Below, piece by piece: positions 1-6,714 of a stretch of DNA of 26,230 nt. Below the pieces are notes generated by a model. The model was not told where the DNA came from and made no database searches. It saw only the letters and a list, made by a program, of their open reading frames with translations. The stretch lies in the NCBI GenBank assembly GCA_023388835.1, contig JAEWFK010000087.1:1-26230 (forward strand), given 5' to 3'. The translations under genes and the position numbers were made by a program. Positions within the stretch are counted from its first letter, which is position 1. Each line of letters opens with the position of its first letter. The DNA comes from Pseudomonadota bacterium (GTDB lineage Bacteria > Pseudomonadota > Gammaproteobacteria > Burkholderiales > Burkholderiaceae_B).

Positions 1-69
1 GAACCGTTTTGGGGATTCGACCGCTTCGAGCATGTGAAGAAATGGGTGGCCCTGAAGGGCGGGCAATAA
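1..69 (+). CDS. 3' end of an unidentified protein-coding gene
   Basis: An open frame enters from the left edge in frame 1 and ends at TAA (67-69), giving only the last 22 residues. They are rich in aromatic and basic residues (a WGFDRFEHVKKW stretch) and end in a GGQ tail. I do not recognise the family from so short a piece. It runs toward maiA, with a hairpin just after its stop, which fits the true end of a plus-strand transcript. The rest of the gene lies outside the window, so no function is proposed. Confidence 0.55.
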   Translation, partial: EPFWGFDRFEHVKKWVALKGGQ

Positions 70-73
70 AGAC

Positions 74-110
74 AAAGCCGGCCCGCACCACGCAGGGCGC
101 GAGCCGGTTT
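74..110. terminator. Convergent terminator hairpin between the left-edge gene and maiA
   Basis: CCGGCCCGC (78-86) pairs with GCGAGCCGG (99-107), with one C-A mismatch. The flanking AAA (74-76) and TTT (108-110) extend the stem past one bulged G. Read on the minus strand, the stem is followed by the T-rich run CTTTGTCTTTATT, so it should stop the fkpB-ispH-maiA transcript. On the plus strand it lies only 5 nt after the TAA of the left-edge gene and could stop that too. Confidence 0.6.
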
Positions 111-117
111 ATCCGAC

Positions 118-141
118 GAAAGCTGAACGGACTCAGCTTTC
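118..141 (-). terminator. Hairpin overlapping the maiA stop codon
   Basis: A perfect 9-bp inverted repeat, GAAAGCTGA (118-126) and TCAGCTTTC (133-141), is separated by 6 nt. The maiA stop codon (133-135) lies inside the right arm. No T-tract follows directly, so it is more likely a 3'-end stabilising stem or an accessory part of the terminator at 74-110 than a terminator by itself. Confidence 0.4.
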
Positions 142-780
142 CGCATCAGGCTGACGAGCGGGCTCTGCTTGCGCAAAGGCGTCGAGCTGCGAGCAGGCTT
201 CCGCGATACGAACGACTGTCGGCATAGCGGTCAGATCGCAGTCATAACGCCGGGCGTTGTAGACCTGGGGCACGAGCAGGACGTCGGCCAAGGTCACCTG
301 ATCGCCGTGGCAATAGCGGCCCGTCGCCGGGTTGCCGGCCAGCATGGCTTCCAGGGAAGTCAGCCCAACATTGATCCAATGTCTATACCAGGCGTCTTTG
401 GTTTCGTCGTCTACGCCCAGCTCCCGCTTCAGGTGCTTGAGCACGCGCAGATTATTGAGCGGGTGGATGTCGCATGCAATGGTCTGTGCGATCGCCCGCA
501 CGCGGGCCCGACCGACCGGATCGGCCGGCAACAAGGCCGGCTCGGGGTGCGTTTCCTCAAGATACTCGAGAATCGCCATCGACTGCGCGATCGCATGTTC
601 GCCGTCGACCAGCGTCGGAATAAGACGAGTCGGATTCAAGGCGAGATAGGCTTCCGAATTCTGCTGGCCGCCGTCCTTGAGCAGGTGCACGGAGACGGTC
701 TCGTAATCCAAGCCTTTGAGATTCAGGGCGATACGTACGCGATAAGCTGCGGAACTACGGAAATAACTGTAGAGCTTCAT
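133..780 (-). CDS. maiA: Maleylacetoacetate isomerase / zeta-class glutathione S-transferase
   Basis: The 215-residue product has the layout of zeta-class GSTs: an N-terminal thioredoxin-like glutathione domain (about 1-80) with the active-site motif SSAAYRVRIAL at residues 9-19 and the NPTRLIPTL cis-proline loop, then an all-alpha C-terminal domain. The family isomerises maleylacetoacetate or maleylpyruvate with glutathione as cofactor, late in tyrosine/homogentisate or gentisate breakdown, in the cytoplasm. The Cys of the eukaryotic SSC motif is Ala here (residue 11), as I recall for many bacterial members. The ATG (780-778) shares one base with the ispH stop (TGATG), so translation is probably coupled. 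No other tyrosine-catabolism gene is visible, so the substrate is uncertain and a general GST role is possible. Confidence 0.85.
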   Translation of the reverse strand: MKLYSYFRSSAAYRVRIALNLKGLDYETVSVHLLKDGGQQNSEAYLALNPTRLIPTLVDGEHAIAQSMAILEYLEETHPEPALLPADPVGRARVRAIAQTIACDIHPLNNLRVLKHLKRELGVDDETKDAWYRHWINVGLTSLEAMLAGNPATGRYCHGDQVTLADVLLVPQVYNARRYDCDLTAMPTVVRIAEACSQLDAFAQAEPARQPDAES

Positions 781-1748
781 CAGGCATCCTTGAGCTTGCG
801 GGAAAGTTCACGTGGAAGAGGGAAAGAGACGTTCTCGGGAGTTCCTTCCAGCGTACGCACGGAAATCGCACCCAATTCCTTTAGACGGTCCAGCACCTGA
901 CGCACCAGGACGTCCGGCGCCGAGGCTCCTGCGGTCACACCGACCCGCTGCGTATTCTGCAACCACTGAGGGTTGATCATCTCGGGCCCGTCCACCAGAT
1001 GCGCGCGCACGCCCATACGTTCGGCGACTTCACGAAGACGGTTGGAATTGGAACTGTTGGCGCTACCCACCACCAGTACCAGATCGCACTGCGGCGCCAT
1101 GATCTTCACCGCGTCCTGGCGGTTCTGCGTGGCGTAACAGATATCGCTCTTGCGCGGCTCGACGATGCCGGGGAACCGCTCACGCAAGGCCTGGGCGACC
1201 TGCGCGGCATCGTCCACCGACAGCGTAGTCTGTGTGACAAAGGCAAGATTGGCTGGGTCGCCCACCTCAAGCGCCGCCACGTCCTCCGGCGTTTCGACCA
1301 GGTACATGCCGCCGTCCGCCTGCCCCAGCGTACCCTCGACTTCCGGATGCCCTTTATGGCCGATCATGATGATCTCGCGACCGGCCTCGCGCATGCGGGC
1401 GACTTCCACATGAACCTTGGTGACCAGCGGGCAGGTGGCGTCGAAGATGCGCAGCCCGCGCCGCTCTGCGTCCGCCTTCACCGCTCGCGAGACGCCATGC
1501 GCCGAAAAGATGACTGTTGCGCCTTCTGGGGCCTCGTCGAGCTCGTCGATGAAGATAGCGCCTTTTTGACGCAAATCACTCACGACATAGCGGTTATGCA
1601 CGATCTCGTGCCGCACATAGATGGGCGCGCCAAAAAGTTCCAGCGCCCGCTCCACGATATCAATCGCACGATCGACGCCTGCACAGAAGCCGCGCGGCTG
1701 TGCCAGCACGACTTCTGCGCCACGATTCTCGGCAGGTATACCGGACAT
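780..1748 (-). CDS. ispH: 4-hydroxy-3-methylbut-2-enyl diphosphate reductase
   Basis: The product is 322 residues, normal for IspH (LytB). It catalyses the last step of the MEP isoprenoid pathway, reducing HMBPP to IPP and DMAPP with a [4Fe-4S] cluster. The three cluster cysteines are visible: Cys22 in PRGFCAGV, Cys106 in DATCPLV and Cys204 in DICYATQNRQ. The substrate-binding HEIVHN (His47), SAHG (His84) and GHPEVEGT (with catalytic Glu136) motifs are also intact. The start ATG shares one base with the fkpB stop (TGATG at 1750-1746), and its own stop shares one base with the maiA start. fkpB-ispH adjacency is common in proteobacteria. The gene is essential in organisms that rely on the MEP route. 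Confidence 0.97.
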   Translation of the reverse strand: MSGIPAENRGAEVVLAQPRGFCAGVDRAIDIVERALELFGAPIYVRHEIVHNRYVVSDLRQKGAIFIDELDEAPEGATVIFSAHGVSRAVKADAERRGLRIFDATCPLVTKVHVEVARMREAGREIIMIGHKGHPEVEGTLGQADGGMYLVETPEDVAALEVGDPANLAFVTQTTLSVDDAAQVAQALRERFPGIVEPRKSDICYATQNRQDAVKIMAPQCDLVLVVGSANSSNSNRLREVAERMGVRAHLVDGPEMINPQWLQNTQRVGVTAGASAPDVLVRQVLDRLKELGAISVRTLEGTPENVSFPLPRELSRKLKDA

Positions 1749-2221
1749 CAGAGCACTCCAAGCAGAGAAACTTCCACACGCAGATCGATGCCCGCGAGCG
1801 GATGGTTGAAATCAAGCAGCGCTCGATCGTCCTGGTATTTCTTCAGCACGCCCGAATACCGCAAGCCGTTGGGCGCAGTGAATTCGATGATCTCGCCAGG
1901 GGTCAGCTTGGCGCCCGCGGCTTCTGCTTCCAGCATGCTGCGTTCGACCCACTGAATAAGTTCGGGATTCCGATCGCCGTACGCTTGCGCGGCAGGAACA
2001 TCGAAAGTGAAGCGTTCTCCTTCGGCATGGTTCAGCAGCGCTTCTTCCAGGCCGGGAGCCCACTGGCCCATGCCCAGCTGCAGCGTACCCGGACGCCCGT
2101 CGAAGGTGTCGGCAAAGACGGACCCCGCGGCAGAGCCACTGGCGAGCTCGATGCGATAGTGCAGTGTCAGGTAGGAATCAGGACGGACAAAAGCGTTCAC
2201 TGAGTCGGAAGAGGAAGTCAA
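1748..2221 (-). CDS. fkpB: FKBP-type peptidyl-prolyl isomerase, SlpA/FkpB type
   Basis: This is a small cytoplasmic FKBP-fold prolyl isomerase and chaperone. The FKBP core with its inserted IF domain is recognisable: a GMGQWAPGLEEALL helix, the AYGDRNPELIQ segment, and the DFNHPLAG signature near the C terminus, as in E. coli SlpA. I place the start at a TTG (2221-2219), giving 157 residues beginning TSSSDSV, because the frame upstream has no FKBP similarity and runs back into radC. A GTG seven codons further in (2200-2198) is an alternative. Neither has a clear Shine-Dalgarno sequence. It is the first gene of the fkpB-ispH-maiA operon, with a one-base TGATG junction to ispH. Confidence 0.88.
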   Translation of the reverse strand: MTSSSDSVNAFVRPDSYLTLHYRIELASGSAAGSVFADTFDGRPGTLQLGMGQWAPGLEEALLNHAEGERFTFDVPAAQAYGDRNPELIQWVERSMLEAEAAGAKLTPGEIIEFTAPNGLRYSGVLKKYQDDRALLDFNHPLAGIDLRVEVSLLGVL

Positions 2222-2255
2222 GATCTGCCACCGTATAGGTTTTGATGAACCGCCC

Positions 2256-2262
2256 CATTTTA
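2256..2262 (-). promoter_or_regulatory. Possible -10 box for the fkpB-ispH-maiA operon
   Basis: Read on the minus strand, CTAAAATGG carries TAAAAT (5 of 6 to consensus), about 35-40 nt before the proposed fkpB TTG. I see no convincing -35 element. It overlaps the 5' end of radC, so the two divergent genes would share almost no free promoter space. Confidence 0.3.
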
Positions 2263-2271
2263 GAGCCTTTA

Positions 2272-2967
2272 ATGAATACGAACCTGAGCACCGTGAAGAC
2301 CCACGCAAGCACCGCAGCGGAACGTCCTCGCGAGCGCCTGCTGGCCCATGGACCACAGGTGCTGACGTCGGCGGAACTGCTGGCCATCATTCTGCGCACC
2401 GGCATCAAAGGGTGCGATGCCGTGTCACTCAGCCACAAACTGATCCAGCATTGCGGCAGCCTGCGCGAACTGCTGTCGGCCGATGCCGCAGAACTGCTGT
2501 CCCTGCCCGGCCTGGGGCAAGCCAAGGCCTGTGAAATCCTGGCCATCAGCGAACTGAGCCGGCGTGCTCTCGAAGAAGAGCTGCGCAACGGCGAAGCTCT
2601 GAATCAACCGGCCCGGGTGAAGCAGTATTGCACCGCCCTGCTGGCGCACTTGAATGTGGAACACTGCGTGGCCTTATACCTGGACAGCCGCTTCCGGCTG
2701 ATCGCCTGCGAGGAAGTCTCCAAGGGAACGCTCAGCCAGGCGTCGGTCTATCCCCGGGAAGTGGTCAAGGCGGCCTTGCGTCACCATGCCGCCGCCATCA
2801 TTCTGGCCCATAACCACCCTTCCGGCGTGGCCGAGCCCAGCCAGGCCGACCTTGCACTCACTCAGCATCTACGCAAGGCGCTGGCCCTGGTCGACGTTCG
2901 CCTGCTGGATCACCTGATCGTTACGCGTAATGCCGCGGTGTCCCTGGCGGAGCAGGGGTCGATATGA
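2272..2967 (+). CDS. radC: RadC/JAB-domain protein
   Basis: The product is 231 residues from ATG 2272. An N-terminal UPF0758 helical region carries helix-hairpin-helix character (LSLPGLGQAKACEI). A C-terminal JAB/MPN metalloprotease-like fold follows, with the JAMM signature HNHPSG (His180, His182) and its distal Asp193 in PSQAD. The name is historical; a role in DNA repair was withdrawn for E. coli RadC and the biochemical role is unsettled. In-frame starts at ATG 2245 and TTG 2242 are also possible. I prefer 2272 because it begins nearer the usual N terminus and has a weak AGAG upstream. It diverges from fkpB with only about 50 bp between starts. Confidence 0.9.
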   Translation: MNTNLSTVKTHASTAAERPRERLLAHGPQVLTSAELLAIILRTGIKGCDAVSLSHKLIQHCGSLRELLSADAAELLSLPGLGQAKACEILAISELSRRALEEELRNGEALNQPARVKQYCTALLAHLNVEHCVALYLDSRFRLIACEEVSKGTLSQASVYPREVVKAALRHHAAAIILAHNHPSGVAEPSQADLALTQHLRKALALVDVRLLDHLIVTRNAAVSLAEQGSI

Positions 2968-2999
2968 GGGTGGAAGCAGCGCAAGAAACGCACCGACGC

Positions 3000-3028
3000 T
3001 TGCGCCGAAAAACGCCACGAGATAAAAT
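3000..3028 (+). promoter_or_regulatory. Promoter of rpmE2
   Basis: TTGCGC (3000-3005) and TAAAAT (3023-3028) are separated by exactly 17 bp, predicting a start near 3035 and a leader of about 75 nt. The leader contains a small perfect hairpin, CCACG-GATA-CGTGG (3039-3052). I looked for a Zur-type palindrome, which controls type-B L31 genes in many bacteria, and saw none. Confidence 0.5.
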
Positions 3029-3109
3029 GCCGAGTTACCCACGGATACGTGGCCATCGGTGTAAAAACGCGGCGGCAGGCGACCCAAATCATCCACGACA
3101 GGAATCGAC

Positions 3110-3373
3110 ATGAAAGAAGGCATCCACCCCGAATACCGCGATGTGGTATTCCTGGATCAGCAGACCGGATCAAAGTTCATCACCCGTTCCACGGTGAACA
3201 CGCGCGAAACCGTTGAGCACGAAGGCAAGACCTACCCGCTCTTCAAGTGCGACGTCACTTCCGAATCGCACCCCTTCTACACGGGCGCCCAAACGCGCAT
3301 CGTCGAGACCGGTCGCGTCGAGAAGTTCCGCGCCCGTTTCGCACGCACGGTCGGTACGCGTACCGCATCCTAA
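3110..3373 (+). CDS. rpmE2: 50S ribosomal protein L31 type B
   Basis: The 87-residue product starts MKEGIHPEYR and has the SHPFYTG block and the C-terminal KFRARF motif of L31. The zinc-ligand cysteines of the type-A protein (CxC and CxxC) are absent; only one Cys remains. That defines the zinc-independent type-B paralogue, which can replace zinc-bearing L31 when zinc is short. ATG 3110 follows AGGAA at about the right spacing. The gene stands alone, with its own promoter at 3000-3028 and a strong terminator at 3396-3429, and lies between radC and a membrane glycosyltransferase gene. Whether this genome also has a type-A copy cannot be seen here. Confidence 0.95.
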   Translation: MKEGIHPEYRDVVFLDQQTGSKFITRSTVNTRETVEHEGKTYPLFKCDVTSESHPFYTGAQTRIVETGRVEKFRARFARTVGTRTAS

Positions 3374-3395
3374 ACACTGCTACGGCCGTGTTTCG

Positions 3396-3429
3396 AAAGG
3401 GCAGCCTCCGGGCTGCCTTTTTTCTGTTT
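3396..3429 (+). terminator. Intrinsic terminator of rpmE2
   Basis: GGCAGCC (3400-3406) and GGCTGCC (3411-3417) form a perfect 7-bp stem with a TCCG loop. The stem is preceded by AAAG and followed by TTTTTTCTGTTT, a classic Rho-independent terminator 26 nt after the rpmE2 stop. Confidence 0.92.
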
Positions 3430-3466
3430 AGCAGGCCGGACGGAGTTTCCGCCTGCGCTCCCTGCC

Positions 3467-3507
3467 TATAATGAGTGGCTGCCGGCTTCGGGCCGGCGTA
3501 TGCAGCC
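3467..3507 (+). promoter_or_regulatory. -10 box and leader stem-loop of the glycosyltransferase gene
   Basis: A perfect TATAAT sits at 3467-3472 with a poor -35 region, predicting transcription from about 3479. The predicted start falls on a bulged hairpin: GGCTGC (3477-3482) pairs with GCAGCC (3502-3507), and GCCGGC (3481-3486) can alternatively pair with GCCGGC (3492-3497) around TTCGG. A stem at the extreme 5' end of an mRNA would be expected to protect it from 5'-dependent decay. Confidence 0.45.
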
Positions 3508-3560
3508 CTTCGTGGCCGTCGCCGTTCTGGCCCACCCGTGTTCCGATCCGCGTATAGAAG

Positions 3561-5306
3561 ATGGATTCCCGTTCCACCCCAGCCCGCCTGACTGAAACGG
3601 CGACCGTCAAGCTCTCCCGGCCCTTCCTGCTGTTGATCGGCGCGATCTACATCCTGGCCGGTCTGTTTTTTCGCGATCCCTGGAAGACGGACGATGTCGT
3701 CGGATTGGCCACCATGGTTTCCGCCCTGGCGCATCCGGATGGCTCGGCCCTGCTGGCCCCGCAGATCGGTGTGCTCGCCCACGCACAAGACGGGCCGCTG
3801 ATCACCTGGGTCGGCGCGCTGGCCGTGTGGCTGTTCGCCCCACTTTTTGAAGTCTTCGTGCCGGCGCATGACGGCGCCATCATCGCTTCACGACTTCCCA
3901 ACCTGCTTTGGTTCGGAATCCTGACCGCGTCGGTCTGGTATGGCAGCTATCTGCTGGGCCGGCGCCCCGAACCACAGCCGCTCGAATTGCCCTTCGGGGG
4001 CGAACCCAGTGTGAATGACTATGGGCGGATGATTGCAGACGCCGCGTTGCTGCTTATCCTGGCGACGGTCGGCATTGTCTGGCGCATGCACGAAACCTCC
4101 GAGGTCCCGGCGCTCATTGCTTTCCAAGCCCTTGCCTTTTACGCCGTGGCGCGCACCATCGATCGGCCTCTTTCCGGCGCCATCACGCTAGGCGTCGCCC
4201 TTGCGGCAGCCTTTCTGACTCGGGGATGGATCGGCTCACTGCCCATCATCCTCGCAGCACTGTTTGCCTTTCATCCGCAGGGCGCCCTCTGGCCCCGCCG
4301 CCACTGGCTGTTGCTCAGTGCGGCCATCGCGCTGACCATCGGCCTGGCATGGTGGATTCCGTTGCAGGCCGAGCACCCGTACTGGGCTCAGAACTGGTCG
4401 CTATGGAACAGCCAGTCCTTTGTGCTGCCGCAACGCGATGTCCTTTTCAGCCTGCTGCGCGACCTGCCCTGGTTCCTGTGGCCCACCTGGCCTTTCGCGC
4501 TCCTGGCGGTCTGGCGGTGGCGGGCATGGCTGCCGAGCCCGCACATTTGGGTGCCCTTCATGTTCATGATGTGGCCGCTCATCATCATGTGTTTCCTGGC
4601 CGACGTCTTCGAGCCCGAATACGCGCTCATGGCAACCCCGGCCGCAGTGCTGGCCGCTTTCTCCCTGCCCACGCTCCGGCGCGCGGTGGTGAATTCATTG
4701 GACTGGTTCGCCGTCATGTGCTTTTCGCTGACGGCCGCCACGGTGTGGCTGGGATGGTTCGCTCTGCAAACCGGCTGGCCCGCGCAGATTCACCACAACA
4801 TCACGCGCTTGACCCAAGGTTATGAGATCTTCATCTCGTGGCCCTCGGTCTTCATTGCCATGATCGGTACCCTGGCCTGGATCGCTCTGGTCCGTTGGCG
4901 GCTGCACAACAAGCCGGCGGCGCTGTGGCGTGGCACCGTCCTGTCCGCAGGCGGCCTGATCACGACCTGGCTGCTGCTGGTCACCCTCTGGATGCCGGTA
5001 CTGGATTACGTCAGAAGCTATCGCGAAGTTTCCGCGCGTCTTGCGCTGGCGCTGAGCCATCACCAGAACAGCAATGAGTGCGTCCGTGCGCTGGGCGTGG
5101 GCACCGGGCAACGCGCCTCCTTCCTGGTCTTCAATCACATCGACTTCAGTTACGACTCGGACTGCACCCTGGTGCTTCAGCAGACCTCGCAAGAAGCCGT
5201 ACGCCAAGGCAGCGCCGCCTATTCCGATTCCGCTACCGTGCTCTGGCAAGGGCGGCGCGGCGCTGATCGGGACGAAATGTTCCGGCTGCTGCGAATCGAG
5301 CGCTGA
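3561..5306 (+). CDS. ArnT/PMT-like polytopic membrane glycosyltransferase
   Basis: This 581-residue protein has many hydrophobic segments, starting with one at about 21-37 and continuing to about 480, then a soluble C-terminal region of about 95 residues with two cysteines. The layout matches the GT39/GT83 clan (protein O-mannosyltransferases and ArnT), which move sugars from polyprenyl-phosphate donors outside the cytoplasmic membrane. Just after the first membrane segment is DPWKTDD (Asp44-Asp45), where the clan keeps essential acidic residues. The acceptor is unknown; lipid A, LPS or protein are all possible, and no sugar-synthesis genes flank it to decide. ATG 3561 has AGAAG directly abutting it, closer than ideal. 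It is followed after 40 bp by a MATE exporter gene, possibly cotranscribed. Confidence 0.8.
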   Translation: MDSRSTPARLTETATVKLSRPFLLLIGAIYILAGLFFRDPWKTDDVVGLATMVSALAHPDGSALLAPQIGVLAHAQDGPLITWVGALAVWLFAPLFEVFVPAHDGAIIASRLPNLLWFGILTASVWYGSYLLGRRPEPQPLELPFGGEPSVNDYGRMIADAALLLILATVGIVWRMHETSEVPALIAFQALAFYAVARTIDRPLSGAITLGVALAAAFLTRGWIGSLPIILAALFAFHPQGALWPRRHWLLLSAAIALTIGLAWWIPLQAEHPYWAQNWSLWNSQSFVLPQRDVLFSLLRDLPWFLWPTWPFALLAVWRWRAWLPSPHIWVPFMFMMWPLIIMCFLADVFEPEYALMATPAAVLAAFSLPTLRRAVVNSLDWFAVMCFSLTAATVWLGWFALQTGWPAQIHHNITRLTQGYEIFISWPSVFIAMIGTLAWIALVRWRLHNKPAALWRGTVLSAGGLITTWLLLVTLWMPVLDYVRSYREVSARLALALSHHQNSNECVRALGVGTGQRASFLVFNHIDFSYDSDCTLVLQQTSQEAVRQGSAAYSDSATVLWQGRRGADRDEMFRLLRIER

Positions 5307-5346
5307 TGCCTTCACACCCACCGGCGTTGCAGCACGCGGGGTCCGC

Positions 5347-6714
5347 ATGAAGGAAATCATGCGGCAGGCGTGGCCCGTTCTTATTGCCTCATGGGCGGGA
5401 GTCGCCTTCGGACTCATCGATACGGCCATGGGCGGGCATTCCGGCGCGCTGGATCTCCAGATCATGGCATTGGCGACGTCGATCTATGTCACGGTATTTG
5501 TCGGGCTCATGGGAGTGATTCATGCGCTGATTCCTATCCTCGCCCAGCATTTCGGAGCGGGGCGCGAGGCAGAAGTCGGACGCATGTGGGGCCAGGGCGT
5601 CTGGCTGTCGGCCGGGCTGTGTGTAGTGGGCGGCATCTTTCTGTTGATCCCCGATCTCTGGCTCAGTATTTCAGGCGAGATCGAACCGGCTGTGCGTGCG
5701 GGCGTCCGGCATTATCTATGGGCGCTCGCATTGGCCTTGCCCGCGGCGCTCGCCTTTCGCAGTGTATATGCCCTTGCCACGGCAGTCTCGCGCCCCCGCA
5801 CCGTGATGGTGATCAACGTCGGCAGCCTGGCCTTCAAGCTGTTCTTCAACTGGGTGTTCATGTTCGGCAAGCTGGGGCTTCCCGCCATGGGGGCCGCGGG
5901 AGCCGGTCTGTCCACCGCCGTTGTATCGTGGCTGATGCTGGCCGCCGGTCTATGGGCCGTGCTGCGCAACCCTTGGTACAGGCGCTTCCAGCCCCGGCTC
6001 GGCCGGCCCAGGTGGCGCGACCAGGCCGAGCTGTTACGGCTGGGTATCCCCATGGGCGGGTCCTATCTGGTCGAAGTGTGCGCCTTCACCTTCATGGCCC
6101 TGCTGGCCGCGCGCGACGGCATGTTCGTGACAGGCGCCCATCAGATCATGGCGAACCTGGCCGCGCTGTCCTACATGGTGCCGATGGCGCTAGGCATCGC
6201 CACGGCTTCGCTTACCGCGCAGGCGATCGGCGCACGCGACCTGACGCTTGCCCGAGCCAATGGGCGGGCGGGCATACTGCTGGTGATCTCGGCCGCTCTT
6301 TTGACGGCCCTCCTGATTGTCGCGGGGCGGGGCCCCATTCTGCAGATCTATACCGCTGATACACAGGTGGCGGCCGCCGCCGCCATCCTGCTGACGCTGC
6401 TGCCCTTCTTCCACGTGGGAGACGCCCTGCAGTGCATCGGGTGCTACCTCTTGCGCGCCTACAAAGTAGCGGTCGCACCCTTACTGATGCAGATCGTGGC
6501 GCTCACCGGTGTCGGCCTGTTAGGCGGCTGGTGGCTGGGCTTCGGCCCGGCGAAGGGCGCCCTGTCGGCGCCGATCCTGCACTTCATGCCGGGGGCAGCC
6601 GTGGGCACCACGACCCTGTGGATCATGTCGACGTTGGGCCTGGTGGTATCGGCGACGCTGTTGTTCTTCTGGTATGGCCACGTGCTGCGCCGCCATGCGC
6701 GCAACGCGGGCTAG
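5347..6714 (+). CDS. MATE-family multidrug/sodium antiporter
   Basis: The 455-residue product has about twelve membrane spans arranged as two homologous halves, matching NorM/DinF-type MATE exporters in length. These use Na+ or H+ gradients to export cationic drugs or metabolites across the inner membrane. I chose ATG 5347 because the upstream frame overlaps the end of the glycosyltransferase and shows no membrane character. ATG 5359 behind AAGGA is an alternative that loses four residues. Typical MATE features are visible: the early FGLIDTAMGG helix and an AHQIMANLAALSYMVPMALG helix at the start of the second half. The substrate cannot be told. The stop overlaps that of the convergent cfa gene. 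Confidence 0.9.
   Translation: MKEIMRQAWPVLIASWAGVAFGLIDTAMGGHSGALDLQIMALATSIYVTVFVGLMGVIHALIPILAQHFGAGREAEVGRMWGQGVWLSAGLCVVGGIFLLIPDLWLSISGEIEPAVRAGVRHYLWALALALPAALAFRSVYALATAVSRPRTVMVINVGSLAFKLFFNWVFMFGKLGLPAMGAAGAGLSTAVVSWLMLAAGLWAVLRNPWYRRFQPRLGRPRWRDQAELLRLGIPMGGSYLVEVCAFTFMALLAARDGMFVTGAHQIMANLAALSYMVPMALGIATASLTAQAIGARDLTLARANGRAGILLVISAALLTALLIVAGRGPILQIYTADTQVAAAAAILLTLLPFFHVGDALQCIGCYLLRAYKVAVAPLLMQIVALTGVGLLGGWWLGFGPAKGALSAPILHFMPGAAVGTTTLWIMSTLGLVVSATLLFFWYGHVLRRHARNAG

Noticed and set aside
999..1955. A 318-codon plus-strand frame opposite ispH and fkpB
   Set aside because: It is antisense to two well-identified genes, with His- and Arg-rich shadow composition and no domain.
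2869..3123. An 84-codon minus-strand frame with a hydrophobic middle between radC and rpmE2
   Set aside because: It overlaps both the radC 3' end and the rpmE2 promoter and start, with no ribosome binding site or promoter. The hydrophobic stretch is probably chance.
3255..3869. A 204-codon minus-strand frame across the rpmE2 terminator and the glycosyltransferase start
   Set aside because: It crosses a strong terminator and promoter and has a low-complexity, polar composition typical of antisense shadows.
5074..5346. N-terminal extension of the MATE gene back into the glycosyltransferase
   Set aside because: The 91 extra residues overlap the glycosyltransferase in another frame and do not look like a MATE N terminus.
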